64,000 nucleotides of DNA from Terrisporobacter mayombei. GTDB lineage: Bacteria > Bacillota > Clostridia > Peptostreptococcales > Peptostreptococcaceae. The DNA lies in contig NZ_JAHZMP010000001.1 of the NCBI RefSeq assembly GCF_020748465.1, positions 248,001 to 312,000 of the forward strand. Reading direction: 5' to 3'. Positions within the stretch are counted from its first letter, which is position 1. Each line of letters opens with the position of its first letter. The notes beneath the pieces were generated by a model that had not been told where the DNA came from, searched no databases, and saw only the letters and a program-made list of their open reading frames with translations. This document shows, piece after piece, positions 1 to 9,107 of the stretch. Both the position numbers and the translations under genes were made by a program.

Positions 1-24
1 AAGAACCTTTTCTTTTACTGCCAT
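1..24 (-). CDS. 5' end of an unidentified gene downstream of hypB
   Basis: Only the first eight codons are in the window (reads MAVKEKVL on the minus strand). An ATG at 24 is preceded by a purine-rich GAGGGGG ribosome site in the 31-base gap after hypB, so it is probably the next gene of the hypB operon. Too little is present to name the product. It does not start like HypA (which normally begins MHE). Confidence 0.5.
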
Positions 25-55
25 AATAATCCCCCTCTAAATTTTATAATATATA

Positions 56-724
56 TTAATTATTCCACTCTTTTACTTCTTGTCTTACCCAATCAACCCA
101 TTCATCCATACCTTCACCAGTTTTTGCTGATATTGGTATAACTTTTATATTGGGATTTAATTTTTTAATATATTCTTTTACTAAATCTATATCAAAATCA
201 AAATATTCCATAGCATCAATTTTATTTATTAAAACTACGTCAACAATTGAAAACATTAAAGGATATTTTAAAGGTTTATCATGTCCTTCTGGTACACTAA
301 GGATCATGGCATTTTTTGAAGAACCAGTATCAAATTCTGCTGGACATACTAAATTACCCACATTTTCCAATATTACAAAATCTATATCTTCAGTTCCAAG
401 TTCTACTAAACCTTGCTTTGTCATGTCTGCATCAAGATGGCACATGCCCCCTGTATGTAGTTGTATTACTTTTGCTCCTGTTTTTGATACAGTTGCAGCA
501 TCCACATCAGAATCTATATCTGCTTCCATAACACCTATTCTCATCTCATCTTTTAAGGATTCAATAGTCCTTAAAACTGTAGTAGTCTTACCTGAACCTG
601 GAGAAGACATTAAATTTAATAAAAAAGTATTATCTTTCTTTAGGTCTACTCTAAGTGAATCCGCTTGTTTGTCGTTATTGCCGAAAACATTTTCCTTTAT
701 CTCGATTACTTTGTATTTATCCAT
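56..724 (-). CDS. hypB: Hydrogenase/urease nickel incorporation GTPase HypB
   Basis: HypB is a cytoplasmic SIMIBI-class GTPase that helps deliver Ni to [NiFe]-hydrogenase, usually with HypA. The 222-aa protein has the Walker A loop SPGSGKTT (residues 41-48), a metal-site region with conserved Cys and His (HTGGMCHLDADM, about residues 90-101), CPAEFD and the NKID guanine-specificity motif. It lacks the long N-terminal His-rich stretch of some HypB proteins, so it is probably a nickel chaperone rather than a nickel store. It is read away from the divergent tetR gene, and a near-perfect 27-bp dyad lies 47 bp upstream of its start. The [NiFe]-hydrogenase genes are not in this window. The identification is firm. 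Confidence 0.95.
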   Translation of the reverse strand: MDKYKVIEIKENVFGNNDKQADSLRVDLKKDNTFLLNLMSSPGSGKTTTVLRTIESLKDEMRIGVMEADIDSDVDAATVSKTGAKVIQLHTGGMCHLDADMTKQGLVELGTEDIDFVILENVGNLVCPAEFDTGSSKNAMILSVPEGHDKPLKYPLMFSIVDVVLINKIDAMEYFDFDIDLVKEYIKKLNPNIKVIPISAKTGEGMDEWVDWVRQEVKEWNN

Positions 725-770
725 AACTCTCCCCTTAGTATTTTGTTAAATTTGTAACATTATTTTATAT

Positions 771-797
771 AGAATAAGATTCGCCGAATCTCATTCT
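771..797. promoter_or_regulatory. 27-bp inverted repeat between hypB and tetR
   Basis: Two 13-base arms, AGAATAAGATTCG and CGAATCTCATTCT, flank a single central base and match at 12 of 13 positions when one is reversed. The dyad lies in the hypB 5' region, 47 bp before its ATG and about 170 bp before the tetR start. There is no T-run on either side. It could be an operator (TetR-type size) or a hairpin in the hypB leader. Confidence 0.6.
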
Positions 798-963
798 GTA
801 ATTAAAATATATCACACGTTACCATATTTTGTAAACATCCACTTAAGGTTTTTATCTATTTTTTAACACAAATAATATTATATATTTGCATTTTTTTGTG
901 CTATACTAAATAATCATATAACTTACTGTATTAACATTGCAGTTTTATAAAGAGGTATTTTGC

Positions 964-1581
964 ATGGAAAAATTAACAGATAGACAAAGACAAGCTATTG
1001 CAACTAAAATCAGAATCACTCAAGTAGCCACTGAACTTTTTAAGTTAAAGGGGTTTGAAAGTGTAAAAATTCAAGATATTTGCCAAGCTGCCGAGATTTC
1101 AACAGGAGCTTTTTATCATCATTTCAAGTCAAAAATGGAGATAATTAATACGGCTTATGAGCAAGTAGATATTCTAGTAATGGATCGATTTGAATCAAAA
1201 TATTTTTCTTCTAACCTGGATAAATTGCTATTTCTTCTATGTGAAGGTGCTAAAATGATGGAGGAACTTTGCTGGGTATTTGTAGGTGAAATATACAAAA
1301 ACTTACTTTCCATAGAAGGGAAGTATTCTACTAAACCTGATCGTCGTATTGCGTTAAAAGTTAAATCTATTGTTGAAGATTCATTGAAAAGTGGAGAATT
1401 AGATAATTCTATTTCTTCTGAGGATTTAACTATGATAATAATGAGAATCTCCAGAGGTGCTATATTTGACTGGTGTCTTTACCAAGGTAGCTATGATCTT
1501 AAATCCAGAATGGAATTTGACTTAAATCTAATACTTTCTAATTTTAAACTAAAAAATTCTGATGAAAAAGTTCGTCGTTAA
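964..1581 (+). CDS. TetR/AcrR family transcriptional regulator
   Basis: A 205-aa one-component repressor. The N-terminal TetR helix-turn-helix is clear: an ATELFKLKGFESVKIQDIC helix pair followed by ISTGAFYHHFKSKMEI, the conserved recognition helix with the YHHF signature (about residues 15-60). The C-terminal two thirds is the variable ligand-binding and dimer domain, and its effector cannot be predicted. The ATG at 964 was chosen over an in-frame start at 937 because AAAGAGGT sits 8 bases before it. It is followed by a terminator and then by a membrane-protein gene whose promoter carries a perfect 21-bp palindrome, the likely target. Confidence 0.9.
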   Translation: MEKLTDRQRQAIATKIRITQVATELFKLKGFESVKIQDICQAAEISTGAFYHHFKSKMEIINTAYEQVDILVMDRFESKYFSSNLDKLLFLLCEGAKMMEELCWVFVGEIYKNLLSIEGKYSTKPDRRIALKVKSIVEDSLKSGELDNSISSEDLTMIIMRISRGAIFDWCLYQGSYDLKSRMEFDLNLILSNFKLKNSDEKVRR

Positions 1582-1593
1582 GACGACTTTTTT
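1569..1593 (+). terminator. Rho-independent terminator after tetR
   Basis: The stem GTCGT/ACGAC around TTAAG, directly at the tetR stop codon, is followed by six T residues. Confidence 0.75.
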
Positions 1594-1724
1594 GTTTTAT
1601 TTTTAGATAATTTTTTAACATTGCCAACGTTGATTTTCCAATATTTTCAGCTTGTTTTTTATTTTGTCAGAATTATCAAATTATATTTTTACACTTGTTT
1701 TTTATAATTTAGTGGTGCTAACAT

Positions 1725-1751
1725 TATAATAATTTTATGACTCATAAAATT
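1725..1751 (+). promoter_or_regulatory. -10 box with adjoining perfect 21-bp palindrome (probable TetR operator)
   Basis: A TATAAT -10 hexamer at about 1725-1730 is followed directly by AATTTTATGA, a single C, and TCATAAAATT (1731-1751), a perfect palindrome with 10-base arms. It covers the expected transcription start, 31 bp before the start codon of the membrane-protein gene. The position and size fit a TetR-family operator, and the only TetR gene nearby is immediately upstream. Confidence 0.65.
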
Positions 1752-1782
1752 GAATCATTATTAAATATTGGGGGACAGTAAG

Positions 1783-2703
1783 ATGTTTTTATTTAAAGCT
1801 CAGCCAATAAGCAATTGGCTAATGTTATTATTAGTATTCGCAGTACTTATGCTGCTTAATGAATTCAGTCGTTGTTGGAAGTGGGCAGGATTCGCATGTT
1901 TTTTAGTTTTACCTATAATTTTAACAGTTTTTGTATGGCCTAAAACTACAAAAGATACAAGTGTTGGAACATGGTTTCACTTTGCAAAAGTTTATTCAGC
2001 TTTAGTTGGATGTATGGGATTTTGGTTAATTCGCTATGTTAAAGGTGCAATTAATCATAAATGGGTTTTATATTTCCCACCTTTAATACTTGCAATAAAC
2101 ATTATGGAAGCAGTTATACGTGATTTCCAAATTGGTGGATTAGGTTATAATGCACAAGTCTTTGAAGGTATGATGGTAACTAGTGGTGCTTGGAATTATA
2201 TGAATGGTATTGCAGGTATTTTAAATATTATAACTATCACTGGTTGGCTTGGAATTTGTATTAGCAAGAAAAAAAGTAAAGATATGTTATGGCCAGACAT
2301 GTGTTGGTTCTGGATTATAGCTTATGATTTATGGAACTTTGCTTATACATACAACTGTTTAGGAGATCATGCTTGGTATTGTGGTATAGCTTTATTATTT
2401 GCACCTACTGTATGTGCATTTATATTTGGAAAAGGTGCTTGGTTGCAACACCGCGCTCACACTCTTGCATTTTGGGTAATGTTTGCTATGACTGTACCAT
2501 CATTTATAGACCAATCACAATTTTCAGTTAAAGCATCACAAAATACAACTGCACTATTTATAGTAAGCTTAATTGCTTTACTTGCGAATATAGCAGTATT
2601 TATTTATATGGCTTATAAAGCTAGAAAAACTAAGACGAATCCATATACAAGTGAACTTTATACTGATTTAGATTGTTACAAGGAAGTAAAAGCTTTAGCT
2701 TAA
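1783..2703 (+). CDS. Polytopic membrane protein, DUF5692-like
   Basis: A 306-aa integral membrane protein with about eight to nine hydrophobic segments and an unusually high Trp content, ending in a short hydrophilic tail (RKTKTNPYTSELYTDLDCYKE). It resembles the DUF5692 family of Clostridia and other anaerobes, recognised from the overall pattern; no biochemical function is known to me. The ATG at 1783 follows a GGGGGAC ribosome site; an in-frame TTG at 1768 lies on top of that site and is less likely. It is monocistronic, closed by a strong terminator, and probably controlled by the adjacent TetR protein through the palindrome at 1731-1751. Confidence 0.75.
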   Translation: MFLFKAQPISNWLMLLLVFAVLMLLNEFSRCWKWAGFACFLVLPIILTVFVWPKTTKDTSVGTWFHFAKVYSALVGCMGFWLIRYVKGAINHKWVLYFPPLILAINIMEAVIRDFQIGGLGYNAQVFEGMMVTSGAWNYMNGIAGILNIITITGWLGICISKKKSKDMLWPDMCWFWIIAYDLWNFAYTYNCLGDHAWYCGIALLFAPTVCAFIFGKGAWLQHRAHTLAFWVMFAMTVPSFIDQSQFSVKASQNTTALFIVSLIALLANIAVFIYMAYKARKTKTNPYTSELYTDLDCYKEVKALA

Positions 2704-2710
2704 AAATACA

Positions 2711-2764
2711 AAGCCATTTATTGTTTTGAGTGAATATACTCCTTAAACAATAAATGGCTTTTTT
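2711..2764 (+). terminator. Terminator after the DUF5692-like gene
   Basis: Sixteen-base arms AAGCCATTTATTGTTT and AAACAATAAATGGCTT form a perfect stem followed by T6. Confidence 0.9.
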
Positions 2765-2817
2765 GCAATTAAAACTATTTCAATTTCATTTTTTATCTAA
2801 AAAACAAATCCTATTTT

Positions 2818-3528
2818 TTATAAATTAAAATCAACACAGAAATTATTATCAATCTTATTATCTAGTATTTCTCTGTTTAAATTAATCCAACTTTTACATT
2901 TATCTAAAATAATAGCGTCACTACTGATAACATTATTCAATGTTTCTAAAGTTGAATCCACATTATTAATATTCATAACTTCCACTTCAAAATCAAAGTT
3001 TTTCAATAGTTCTTCTACTTTTTTCTTTAAATTTCCCGAATTAGAAACAGGTGCATCTAAGTAAAAATTAGCTTTTTTAATTTTATGTTTTTCTAAAGTT
3101 TTTCCTATTTGCATAATCGATAGTTCTGTTTTATCTATAATACGATATGTTCCTCTAAGCCCTGCTAAATCTCTAATCGTTCCATCCATGCACTTAATTA
3201 ATAGTGAATTAGATAAAGCTACTTCCAACGTTATTATAGTATTAAATCCATCAATATTTACAATACTATTTTCCAGATTATCCTTAACCTCTTTGTCTTT
3301 TCTAATCTTTATATTTTTCTCAGGAGAAATTGATCTTGCCAAGGCTAATCGTTGTCTTTCTGACAATAAGTAGTGATTGCCAACAAAAACTGATGCTCCT
3401 TTTATGTTATAACCTTGATTTAATAAATAATATAAATCCTGTCCAGCCTTATATAATTTATCAAGGTACTTGCCTGTAAATTCTTTTTCATCACTTGGAA
3501 AATGTCCTCTTTTAACAACTTTACACAT
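2818..3528 (-). CDS. DUF434 domain-containing protein in the pantothenate operon
   Basis: A 236-aa soluble protein resembling the DUF434 family found in archaea and clostridia: N-terminal KRGHFPSDEKEF, then GASVFVGNHYLLSERQRLAL, and a C-terminal half with DGFNTIITLEVALS, DLAGLRGTYR and FYLDAPVSNSGNLK. The last part looks like a metal- or nucleotide-acting fold, but no established activity is known. The ATG at 3528 is preferred over GTG at 3537 because GGAG sits 8 bases upstream of it. It lies 32 bp after panC in the same direction, so it is probably co-transcribed. Family assignment is from memory of motif order. Confidence 0.7.
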   Translation of the reverse strand: MCKVVKRGHFPSDEKEFTGKYLDKLYKAGQDLYYLLNQGYNIKGASVFVGNHYLLSERQRLALARSISPEKNIKIRKDKEVKDNLENSIVNIDGFNTIITLEVALSNSLLIKCMDGTIRDLAGLRGTYRIIDKTELSIMQIGKTLEKHKIKKANFYLDAPVSNSGNLKKKVEELLKNFDFEVEVMNINNVDSTLETLNNVISSDAIILDKCKSWINLNREILDNKIDNNFCVDFNL

Positions 3529-3560
3529 GGTTTTCACTCCAGTATTTTAATTAATTTACT

Positions 3561-4406
3561 TTATACTTCATAAACAAAATTATCAATTAATCTAGTTTTA
3601 TTTATATATACAGCTATGCCAACTAATACGGATCTATCTATTACTTCTACATTCTGCAATGATTCTATATCAACTATATTAATATAGTCAATTTTTGCTA
3701 AAGGCTCACACTCTATAGTTTCTTTTATAATACTTAATAGGTCATCCACATTCCTTATTCCTTTTTCTATTAAATCTTTTCCTTTTTTTAGAGCTTTATT
3801 CAATATTACAGCTGCTTGTCTTTCTTTTTCAGATAAATATGTATTTCTTGAACTTTTAGCCAAACCATTTTCTTCTCTAATTATTGGACAACCTACAATT
3901 TCCACATTTATATTTAAATCTTTTACCATTCTTTTTATAATAAATAGTTGTTGTGCATCTTTTTGCCCAAAGTAAGCTCTATCTGGAGTAACTATGTTAA
4001 ACAATTTATTTACTACAGTACATACACCTGTAAAATGTGTAGGTCTACTTTTACCACATAAATTATCTGTAAGACCACTAATATTTACTACTGTAGAAAA
4101 ATCCTTATGATACATAACATAAGTACTTGGATGGAAAATCAAATCTGCTCCTGCAAGTGCACAAATTTCTTTATCTCTCTCTAAATCTCTAGGATAAGTT
4201 GCTAAGTCTTCCTTTGGTCCAAATTGAAGAGGATTTACAAAAATACTTACAACTACTTTGTCATTTTCTTCAGCTGCTCTTTTAATTAAACTTTTGTGAC
4301 CATGGTGTAAATATCCCATTGTAGGTACTAATCCAACACTTAAGCCTTTCTTTTTCCATTCATTTACTTGTGCTCTTATTGCATCAATTTTGTCTATAAC
4401 TACCAT
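3561..4406 (-). CDS. panC: Pantothenate synthetase
   Basis: PanC joins pantoate to beta-alanine with ATP hydrolysis to AMP, the last step of pantothenate synthesis, in the cytoplasm. The 281-aa length is normal. Seen: VPTMGYLHHGHKSLI with the HxGH adenylylation motif (about residues 26-41), VVVSIFVNPLQFGPKEDL, YFGQKDAQQ, and the KMSKS-like loop SSRNTYLS. It starts 13 bp after panB and is followed by the DUF434 gene. Identification is certain from the motifs. Confidence 0.97.
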   Translation of the reverse strand: MVVIDKIDAIRAQVNEWKKKGLSVGLVPTMGYLHHGHKSLIKRAAEENDKVVVSIFVNPLQFGPKEDLATYPRDLERDKEICALAGADLIFHPSTYVMYHKDFSTVVNISGLTDNLCGKSRPTHFTGVCTVVNKLFNIVTPDRAYFGQKDAQQLFIIKRMVKDLNINVEIVGCPIIREENGLAKSSRNTYLSEKERQAAVILNKALKKGKDLIEKGIRNVDDLLSIIKETIECEPLAKIDYINIVDIESLQNVEVIDRSVLVGIAVYINKTRLIDNFVYEV

Positions 4407-4419
4407 TATTTCAATCCCC

Positions 4420-5247
4420 TTAATATAGTTTTTCTATAACGTCTTCATCTATTTTAAAACCATGCTCTTCACTTGGGAAAGAACCATTTTTAACTTCATC
4501 TATATATGAAGCAAAGGCATTTCTCATTCTATCACCTAGATTTTCATATTTTTTTACAAACTTAGGAGTAAAGTCACTAAACATTCCAAGCATATCTTGA
4601 TAAACTAAAATTTGTCCATCACACTTATCTCCAGCTCCTATTCCTATAGTTGGAATAGATAGTTTTTCAGTAACCATAGCTGCTAATTTTGATGGAACTC
4701 CTTCCATAACTACTGCAAAAGCACCTGCTTTTTCCACAGCTAATGCATCTTCAATTAATTTCTTAGCAGCTTCCGCACTTTTGCCTTGAACTTTAAATCC
4801 ACCAAAGGCATTTACTGATTGTGGTGTTAAACCAATATGTCCCATTACAGGTATAGATGCTTTTACTATTGCTTCTATATGATCTGCAACTTCCACACCA
4901 CCTTCTAATTTTACTGCTTGAGCTCTACCTTCTTTTATTAATCTTCCAGCATTAACTACAGCATCATAAACAGAAGTTTGATAAGACATAAAAGGCATAT
5001 CAGCTACTACTAAACTATTTTTAGCACCCCTTGCCACTGCTTTAGTGTGGTGAATCATGTCTTCCATTGTAACTGATAATGTATCTTCATATCCTAACAT
5101 TACCATTCCCAATGAGTCACCTATAAGTATTCCATTTATTCCAGAATTATCTACTGCTTGAGCTGTTGAATAATCATATGCTGTTAACATAGTTACCTTT
5201 TCATTTTTCAGTTTAGCCTCTCTAAATGTTACAACTGTATTTTTCAT
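4420..5247 (-). CDS. panB: 3-methyl-2-oxobutanoate hydroxymethyltransferase
   Basis: PanB transfers a hydroxymethyl group from methylenetetrahydrofolate to alpha-ketoisovalerate, giving ketopantoate. The 275-aa protein has the TIM-barrel signatures [35 protein letters not shown] (metal Asp), [25 protein letters not shown] and [12 protein letters not shown]. The ATG at 5247 is chosen because GGAGG lies 8 bases before it; a longer in-frame reading would run into the upstream gene. Its start overlaps the end of the DUF2520 gene by 26 bases, which suggests translational coupling. Confidence 0.97.
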   Translation of the reverse strand: MKNTVVTFREAKLKNEKVTMLTAYDYSTAQAVDNSGINGILIGDSLGMVMLGYEDTLSVTMEDMIHHTKAVARGAKNSLVVADMPFMSYQTSVYDAVVNAGRLIKEGRAQAVKLEGGVEVADHIEAIVKASIPVMGHIGLTPQSVNAFGGFKVQGKSAEAAKKLIEDALAVEKAGAFAVVMEGVPSKLAAMVTEKLSIPTIGIGAGDKCDGQILVYQDMLGMFSDFTPKFVKKYENLGDRMRNAFASYIDEVKNGSFPSEEHGFKIDEDVIEKLY

Positions 5248-6100
5248 TATCTTCCTCCAAATAGTTTTGTAATTTTTTATAATCTCTATTTTCATTTTTA
5301 ATTTTTGCTACTTCTAATAAATCTCTAGATAATAATTTATATAATTCTTTATCATTTTCATTTAAAACTTCACAGTGTTTTACAATAGTATCTAAGTCTC
5401 CTCTTTCTACTGGACCTGTCAAACTCTCTACTAGACCTTGTTTTTTAATATTTTCCACATTATTTTCTATAAGAGGAAAAAGAGCACTTAATGCATCCTC
5501 CCTAGAAAAATCACAAGTTTCTAAGAAATTAACACCCTTGTTTATTAAAGCCAAAACTAAATTACTGACTGTAGCACAAGCAGCATGATATAAAATCTTA
5601 TTGTCGCTGGAAATAACACCTACTTGATTTCCTAAGTTTTTAAATAAACTCACAAAATAATCTTTAAATTTTTCATCACCTTCTATGGTAATAAACGCTT
5701 TTTGAAAATCTTTATAAGAATTATACTTGCTAGAAATAGCAAACATTGGATGGATAGAATAAGAATATGCACCGTAATTTTTCATATTTGAAAAGATTGT
5801 TGAAGAAATTGAACCACTACAATGGCAGATAACCTTGTCTCTTATGTTCAACTGTTTTAATTCATTGTACACCTGTTGTATCTGAGAGTCAGGTGTAGTA
5901 ATAAATATAACATCACTGTTATTAACTAATTCATTTAAGTTTTGAAATTGTTTAGTATTTGTAAAAAATGCCGCTTCTTTTGAAGAATGCGGGTTCTTAC
6001 TATAATACCCCATTACATTTATTTTATTTTCTTTTAAATATTTGCCTAAGGAAAAACCAACTTTCCCGGCTCCAATAAACCCAAATCTTATAGTTTCCAC
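5222..6100 (-). CDS. panG: Rossmann/DUF2520 protein, probable ketopantoate reductase (PanG type)
   Basis: A 292-aa protein with an N-terminal NAD(P) fold ([16 protein letters not shown], residues 7-22; [11 protein letters not shown]) and a helical C-terminal DUF2520-type region containing [15 protein letters not shown] and [11 protein letters not shown]. It is the first gene of the panB-panC operon, exactly where a ketopantoate reductase is needed, and neither panE nor ilvC is nearby. A PanG ketopantoate reductase unrelated to PanE has been described in Francisella and Enterococcus faecalis with homologs in C. difficile. Assigning this gene to it rests on fold plus context, not a measured match. 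Confidence 0.75.
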   Translation of the reverse strand: METIRFGFIGAGKVGFSLGKYLKENKINVMGYYSKNPHSSKEAAFFTNTKQFQNLNELVNNSDVIFITTPDSQIQQVYNELKQLNIRDKVICHCSGSISSTIFSNMKNYGAYSYSIHPMFAISSKYNSYKDFQKAFITIEGDEKFKDYFVSLFKNLGNQVGVISSDNKILYHAACATVSNLVLALINKGVNFLETCDFSREDALSALFPLIENNVENIKKQGLVESLTGPVERGDLDTIVKHCEVLNENDKELYKLLSRDLLEVAKIKNENRDYKKLQNYLEEDNEKYSCNI

Positions 6101-6240
6101 CTCCTATATAAGAGTGTGTTACTTTCAACTTCATTCAATCTTTATGATTATCTAATCTTTAATATAAAATGGTGCAGTTTCGTTAAAATACTACCCACAG
6201 AAAATGTACCAGATATCTACATTATTTGTCAATAAATATA

Positions 6241-6281
6241 AAAAAGTAGTTATTAAATTTTTACACTTAATAACTACTTTC
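6241..6281 (-). terminator. Terminator after the decayed kinase gene
   Basis: On the minus strand AAAGTAGTTATTAA pairs with TTAATAACTACTTT and runs into T5. It lies 20 bp after the kinase stop codon. Confidence 0.85.
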
Positions 6282-6300
6282 TATTTGTTAATTAGTATTT

Positions 6301-8598
6301 TTATAGACTATATATATCAGAAAATTCTATTTCACATATTTCAACATGCTTACATTTTCTGTCAACATCATATTGACTATTTTCTTCATTTATTTTAATA
6401 GGAATACTAAAAATAAATTCTGATCCTTTATTAACTATACTTTTAACATTTATTTTACCACCATGCAATTCTACTAAATTTTTAACCAAAGATAGACCTA
6501 TACCACTTCCTTAACAACTTCTACTAAGTAAACCGTCTACTTGCTTAAATCTATCAAAGATAGTATTTAACTTATCCTCTGGTATACCAGTTCCACTGTC
6601 TTTTACAGAAACTATTATTTCATCATAACTTACGTTAACTATAACTTTTATAAATCCATTTTGTGGTGTGTATTTTATAGCATTAGATAAAAGATTCAAC
6701 ATTATTCTTTCTATTTTATCTGGATCACAATAAGTGATTACTTCTTCCTCATCAGTATCAAATATAAGATTTATTTTATTAGTTTTTGTATAATCTGCTA
6801 CAGACAAAGTTATATCTTCAATAATATTTATAATATTTTGATTAGTACATTTTAGATTATATATTCCTATGTCCATTTTACTTATATCTATTAAATTGTT
6901 TGATAATCTTAACAATCTATATGAGTTCTGCTTTATATATTTAATATATTGCTTCAAGCTATCTATTTGAATATTATTATTTTCTATATATTTATTAATA
7001 ATTTGCATAGTTCCTAATATAATATTTATTGGAGTTCTAAATTCATGAGATATATTTGAAAAAAACTCATTTTTTACAACTTCCAAATATACTGCTTCTT
7101 CTAATTTTCTTTTCTCTTTTTCTCCCTCTAATTTTTTTGTAATATCTCTGGCTGTTGTTACATAAATCTCTTCCTTACCTAAATACCTACTATTCCATTC
7201 AATATAAATATATTTTCCATCCTTATGTCTAAACCGAATAGTATTTCTAGTGTTTTTGCCATCTAAATTTTCTAAATTATCTCCTTCCTTAAAGGATTTT
7301 AATTCCTCAGGATGAACGAAATCTGATAATGCCTTAGATAATAGCTCTTCTTCTGTCCATCCTAAAACATTGCACCAACTATGACTTATTCTTTTTATAT
7401 AGCCATCTTTTCCTACTATAGCTACTAAATCAACTGAAATATCTAAATACTCTTCTAGCTCTTTTTCTGTATATTCACGCTTTTTGTTTTCAGCGGAAAC
7501 TTCATTTGAAAGCATAATATTCATAAGTACGACAGATATTTTGCTACATATGCATTTCATATACTCATCGATATTAAATTTAGGATAGTTGTTATTACTA
7601 TAACTTATGCCTACAAATCCTATAAATTCATTACTTAGCTCTATTACATAATTTCCTGCATAATCTAAATCATCAGTAGATATATAATCTGAACTTGTTA
7701 AATTAGTCATTTTTTCTTTTGTAAACATATTATTAAGATAACTTTTATAAACATCTGAATATAAATTTTCTACGTTAAATGGGATAATTTCTACATTTTC
7801 AAGTTGCTTTTTCGCCTCTCTTAGTTTTATAAAAGGTACTAAACCTTTTTTATCTTTATCATACAATAATATAGAAATACCATCTGCTTGTGTATAATCA
7901 AGTATATGTTCTGCAACGTTAATTAAGATTTTATTTAAATAGAATGATCTGCTTCTATCAACATCTAATATATTTTTATTTGTTGTTGTATTATAGTTTT
8001 TGTATAACTCATCTGATAACATTTTCGACAGATCGATATTTTTAGTTGATGCTACTATATATTTAGGTTTTCCATTTTCATTATAAATCGGAACTTTATA
8101 ACTTCTATAGCAATGAATATGACCATCAACCTCTATTTTTTCATTAAATTTCTGTGGGCTTTTACTCTCAAAAACATATTTATTGTTTTTTTCAAACTCC
8201 TTATAAATATGATGTTTCCAATAATCTTTGTTATATACTCCAATAATATCTTCTCTATTTATATTTAATATATCAGCAAAAGTTTTATTGCCATATATAT
8301 ACTTTCCGTCTTCATCTAAAGCATATGTACAAATATTAATATTATCTAAAATATCTTCTAATACTTCAATATTATATGGTTTTGAATTAACTTCTTTTCC
8401 TATAATAAAAATACTTTTTTCATCATTATAATTTTCCATGAAGATATTTGAATTAATTTTGATTAATTCTTTTGATTTTGAATAAAACTCTAGTATTTTG
8501 CTTATTTCTCCAGAATGTTTTGGTATATTATTGTATTCAATCTTTGTTATTTTACGTACATTTAAATTTAAAATTTCTTTATCCTTCAGCCTTGTATA
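6301..8598 (-). pseudogene. PAS-domain sensor histidine kinase, interrupted by a nonsense codon and missing its start
   Basis: The gene is a close paralog of the intact kinase at 31098-33494. Reading from ATG 8439, PAS, degenerate GAF-like, PAS/PAC, HisKA (SNISHEFRTPIN) and HATPase N and F boxes are present. Then a TAA at 6511-6513 replaces the GAA (Glu) of the paralog just before the G2 box GSGIGLSLVKNLVELHGG; the frame continues intact to 6301, ending IEFSDIYSL. At the other end, homology continues in frame upstream of the ATG (SKSKELIKINSNI, then further) to about 8598, where a stop codon appears and no start is found. The first PAS domain is thus decayed. A truncated product without the G2 box should lack kinase activity. 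Confidence 0.85.
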
Positions 8599-8675
8599 TT
8601 ATTTTAATAGTCATATAATATTACCATATTTTACATACAGGAACAATAAACTATACACTTGTTATTTTGTATTAT

Positions 8676-9104
8676 TTATACTAACAAGCATTCATCTTTT
8701 ACCTTAACAGTACCACCCTTAAGAACTTTAGTAAATATTCCATTTTTAGGCATAATACATTCTCCAACTTGATAGTATATCTGACATTTGTCATGACATC
8801 TCTTACCAATTTGAGTCACTTCAAGCAGTACATCTCCTATTTGTATTTTCTGACCTATTGGAAGAGTATTTAATTCTATGCCTTCCACAACTAAATTTTC
8901 TCCAAAAGCTCCAAAATCCACATTGGCTCCTTTTTTTCTAAATTCATCTATCTTATTAAATTCCAATAAACTAACTTGTCTATGCCACTTCCCTGCATGA
9001 GCATCATTTTCTATTCCAAAATCTTCAATAAACTTAGCCTCATCTATTTCAGTTTTTAATGTTCCTTTTTTCTCACTTATACAAATTGCTAATACTTTCC
9101 CCAT
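8676..9104 (-). CDS. MOSC domain-containing protein
   Basis: A 142-aa stand-alone MOSC (Moco sulfurase C-terminal) protein. Typical elements seen: NDAHAGKWHRQVSLLE, GAFGENLVVEGIELN, GQKIQIGDVLLEVTQIGKRCH and, near the end, MPKNGIFTKVLKGG. MOSC proteins bind molybdopterin and are thought to carry sulfur or modify Moco. This one lies 3 bp after moaA and in line with a MoeA-like gene, so a role in Moco maturation, perhaps for the molybdenum hydroxylase at 24-28 kb, is reasonable inference. Confidence 0.9.
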   Translation of the reverse strand: MGKVLAICISEKKGTLKTEIDEAKFIEDFGIENDAHAGKWHRQVSLLEFNKIDEFRKKGANVDFGAFGENLVVEGIELNTLPIGQKIQIGDVLLEVTQIGKRCHDKCQIYYQVGECIMPKNGIFTKVLKGGTVKVKDECLLV

Positions 9105-9107
9105 TGT

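Noticed and set aside
150..749. 199-aa plus-strand ORF opposite hypB
   Set aside because: It is the antisense shadow of hypB, which has all HypB motifs; no ribosome site.
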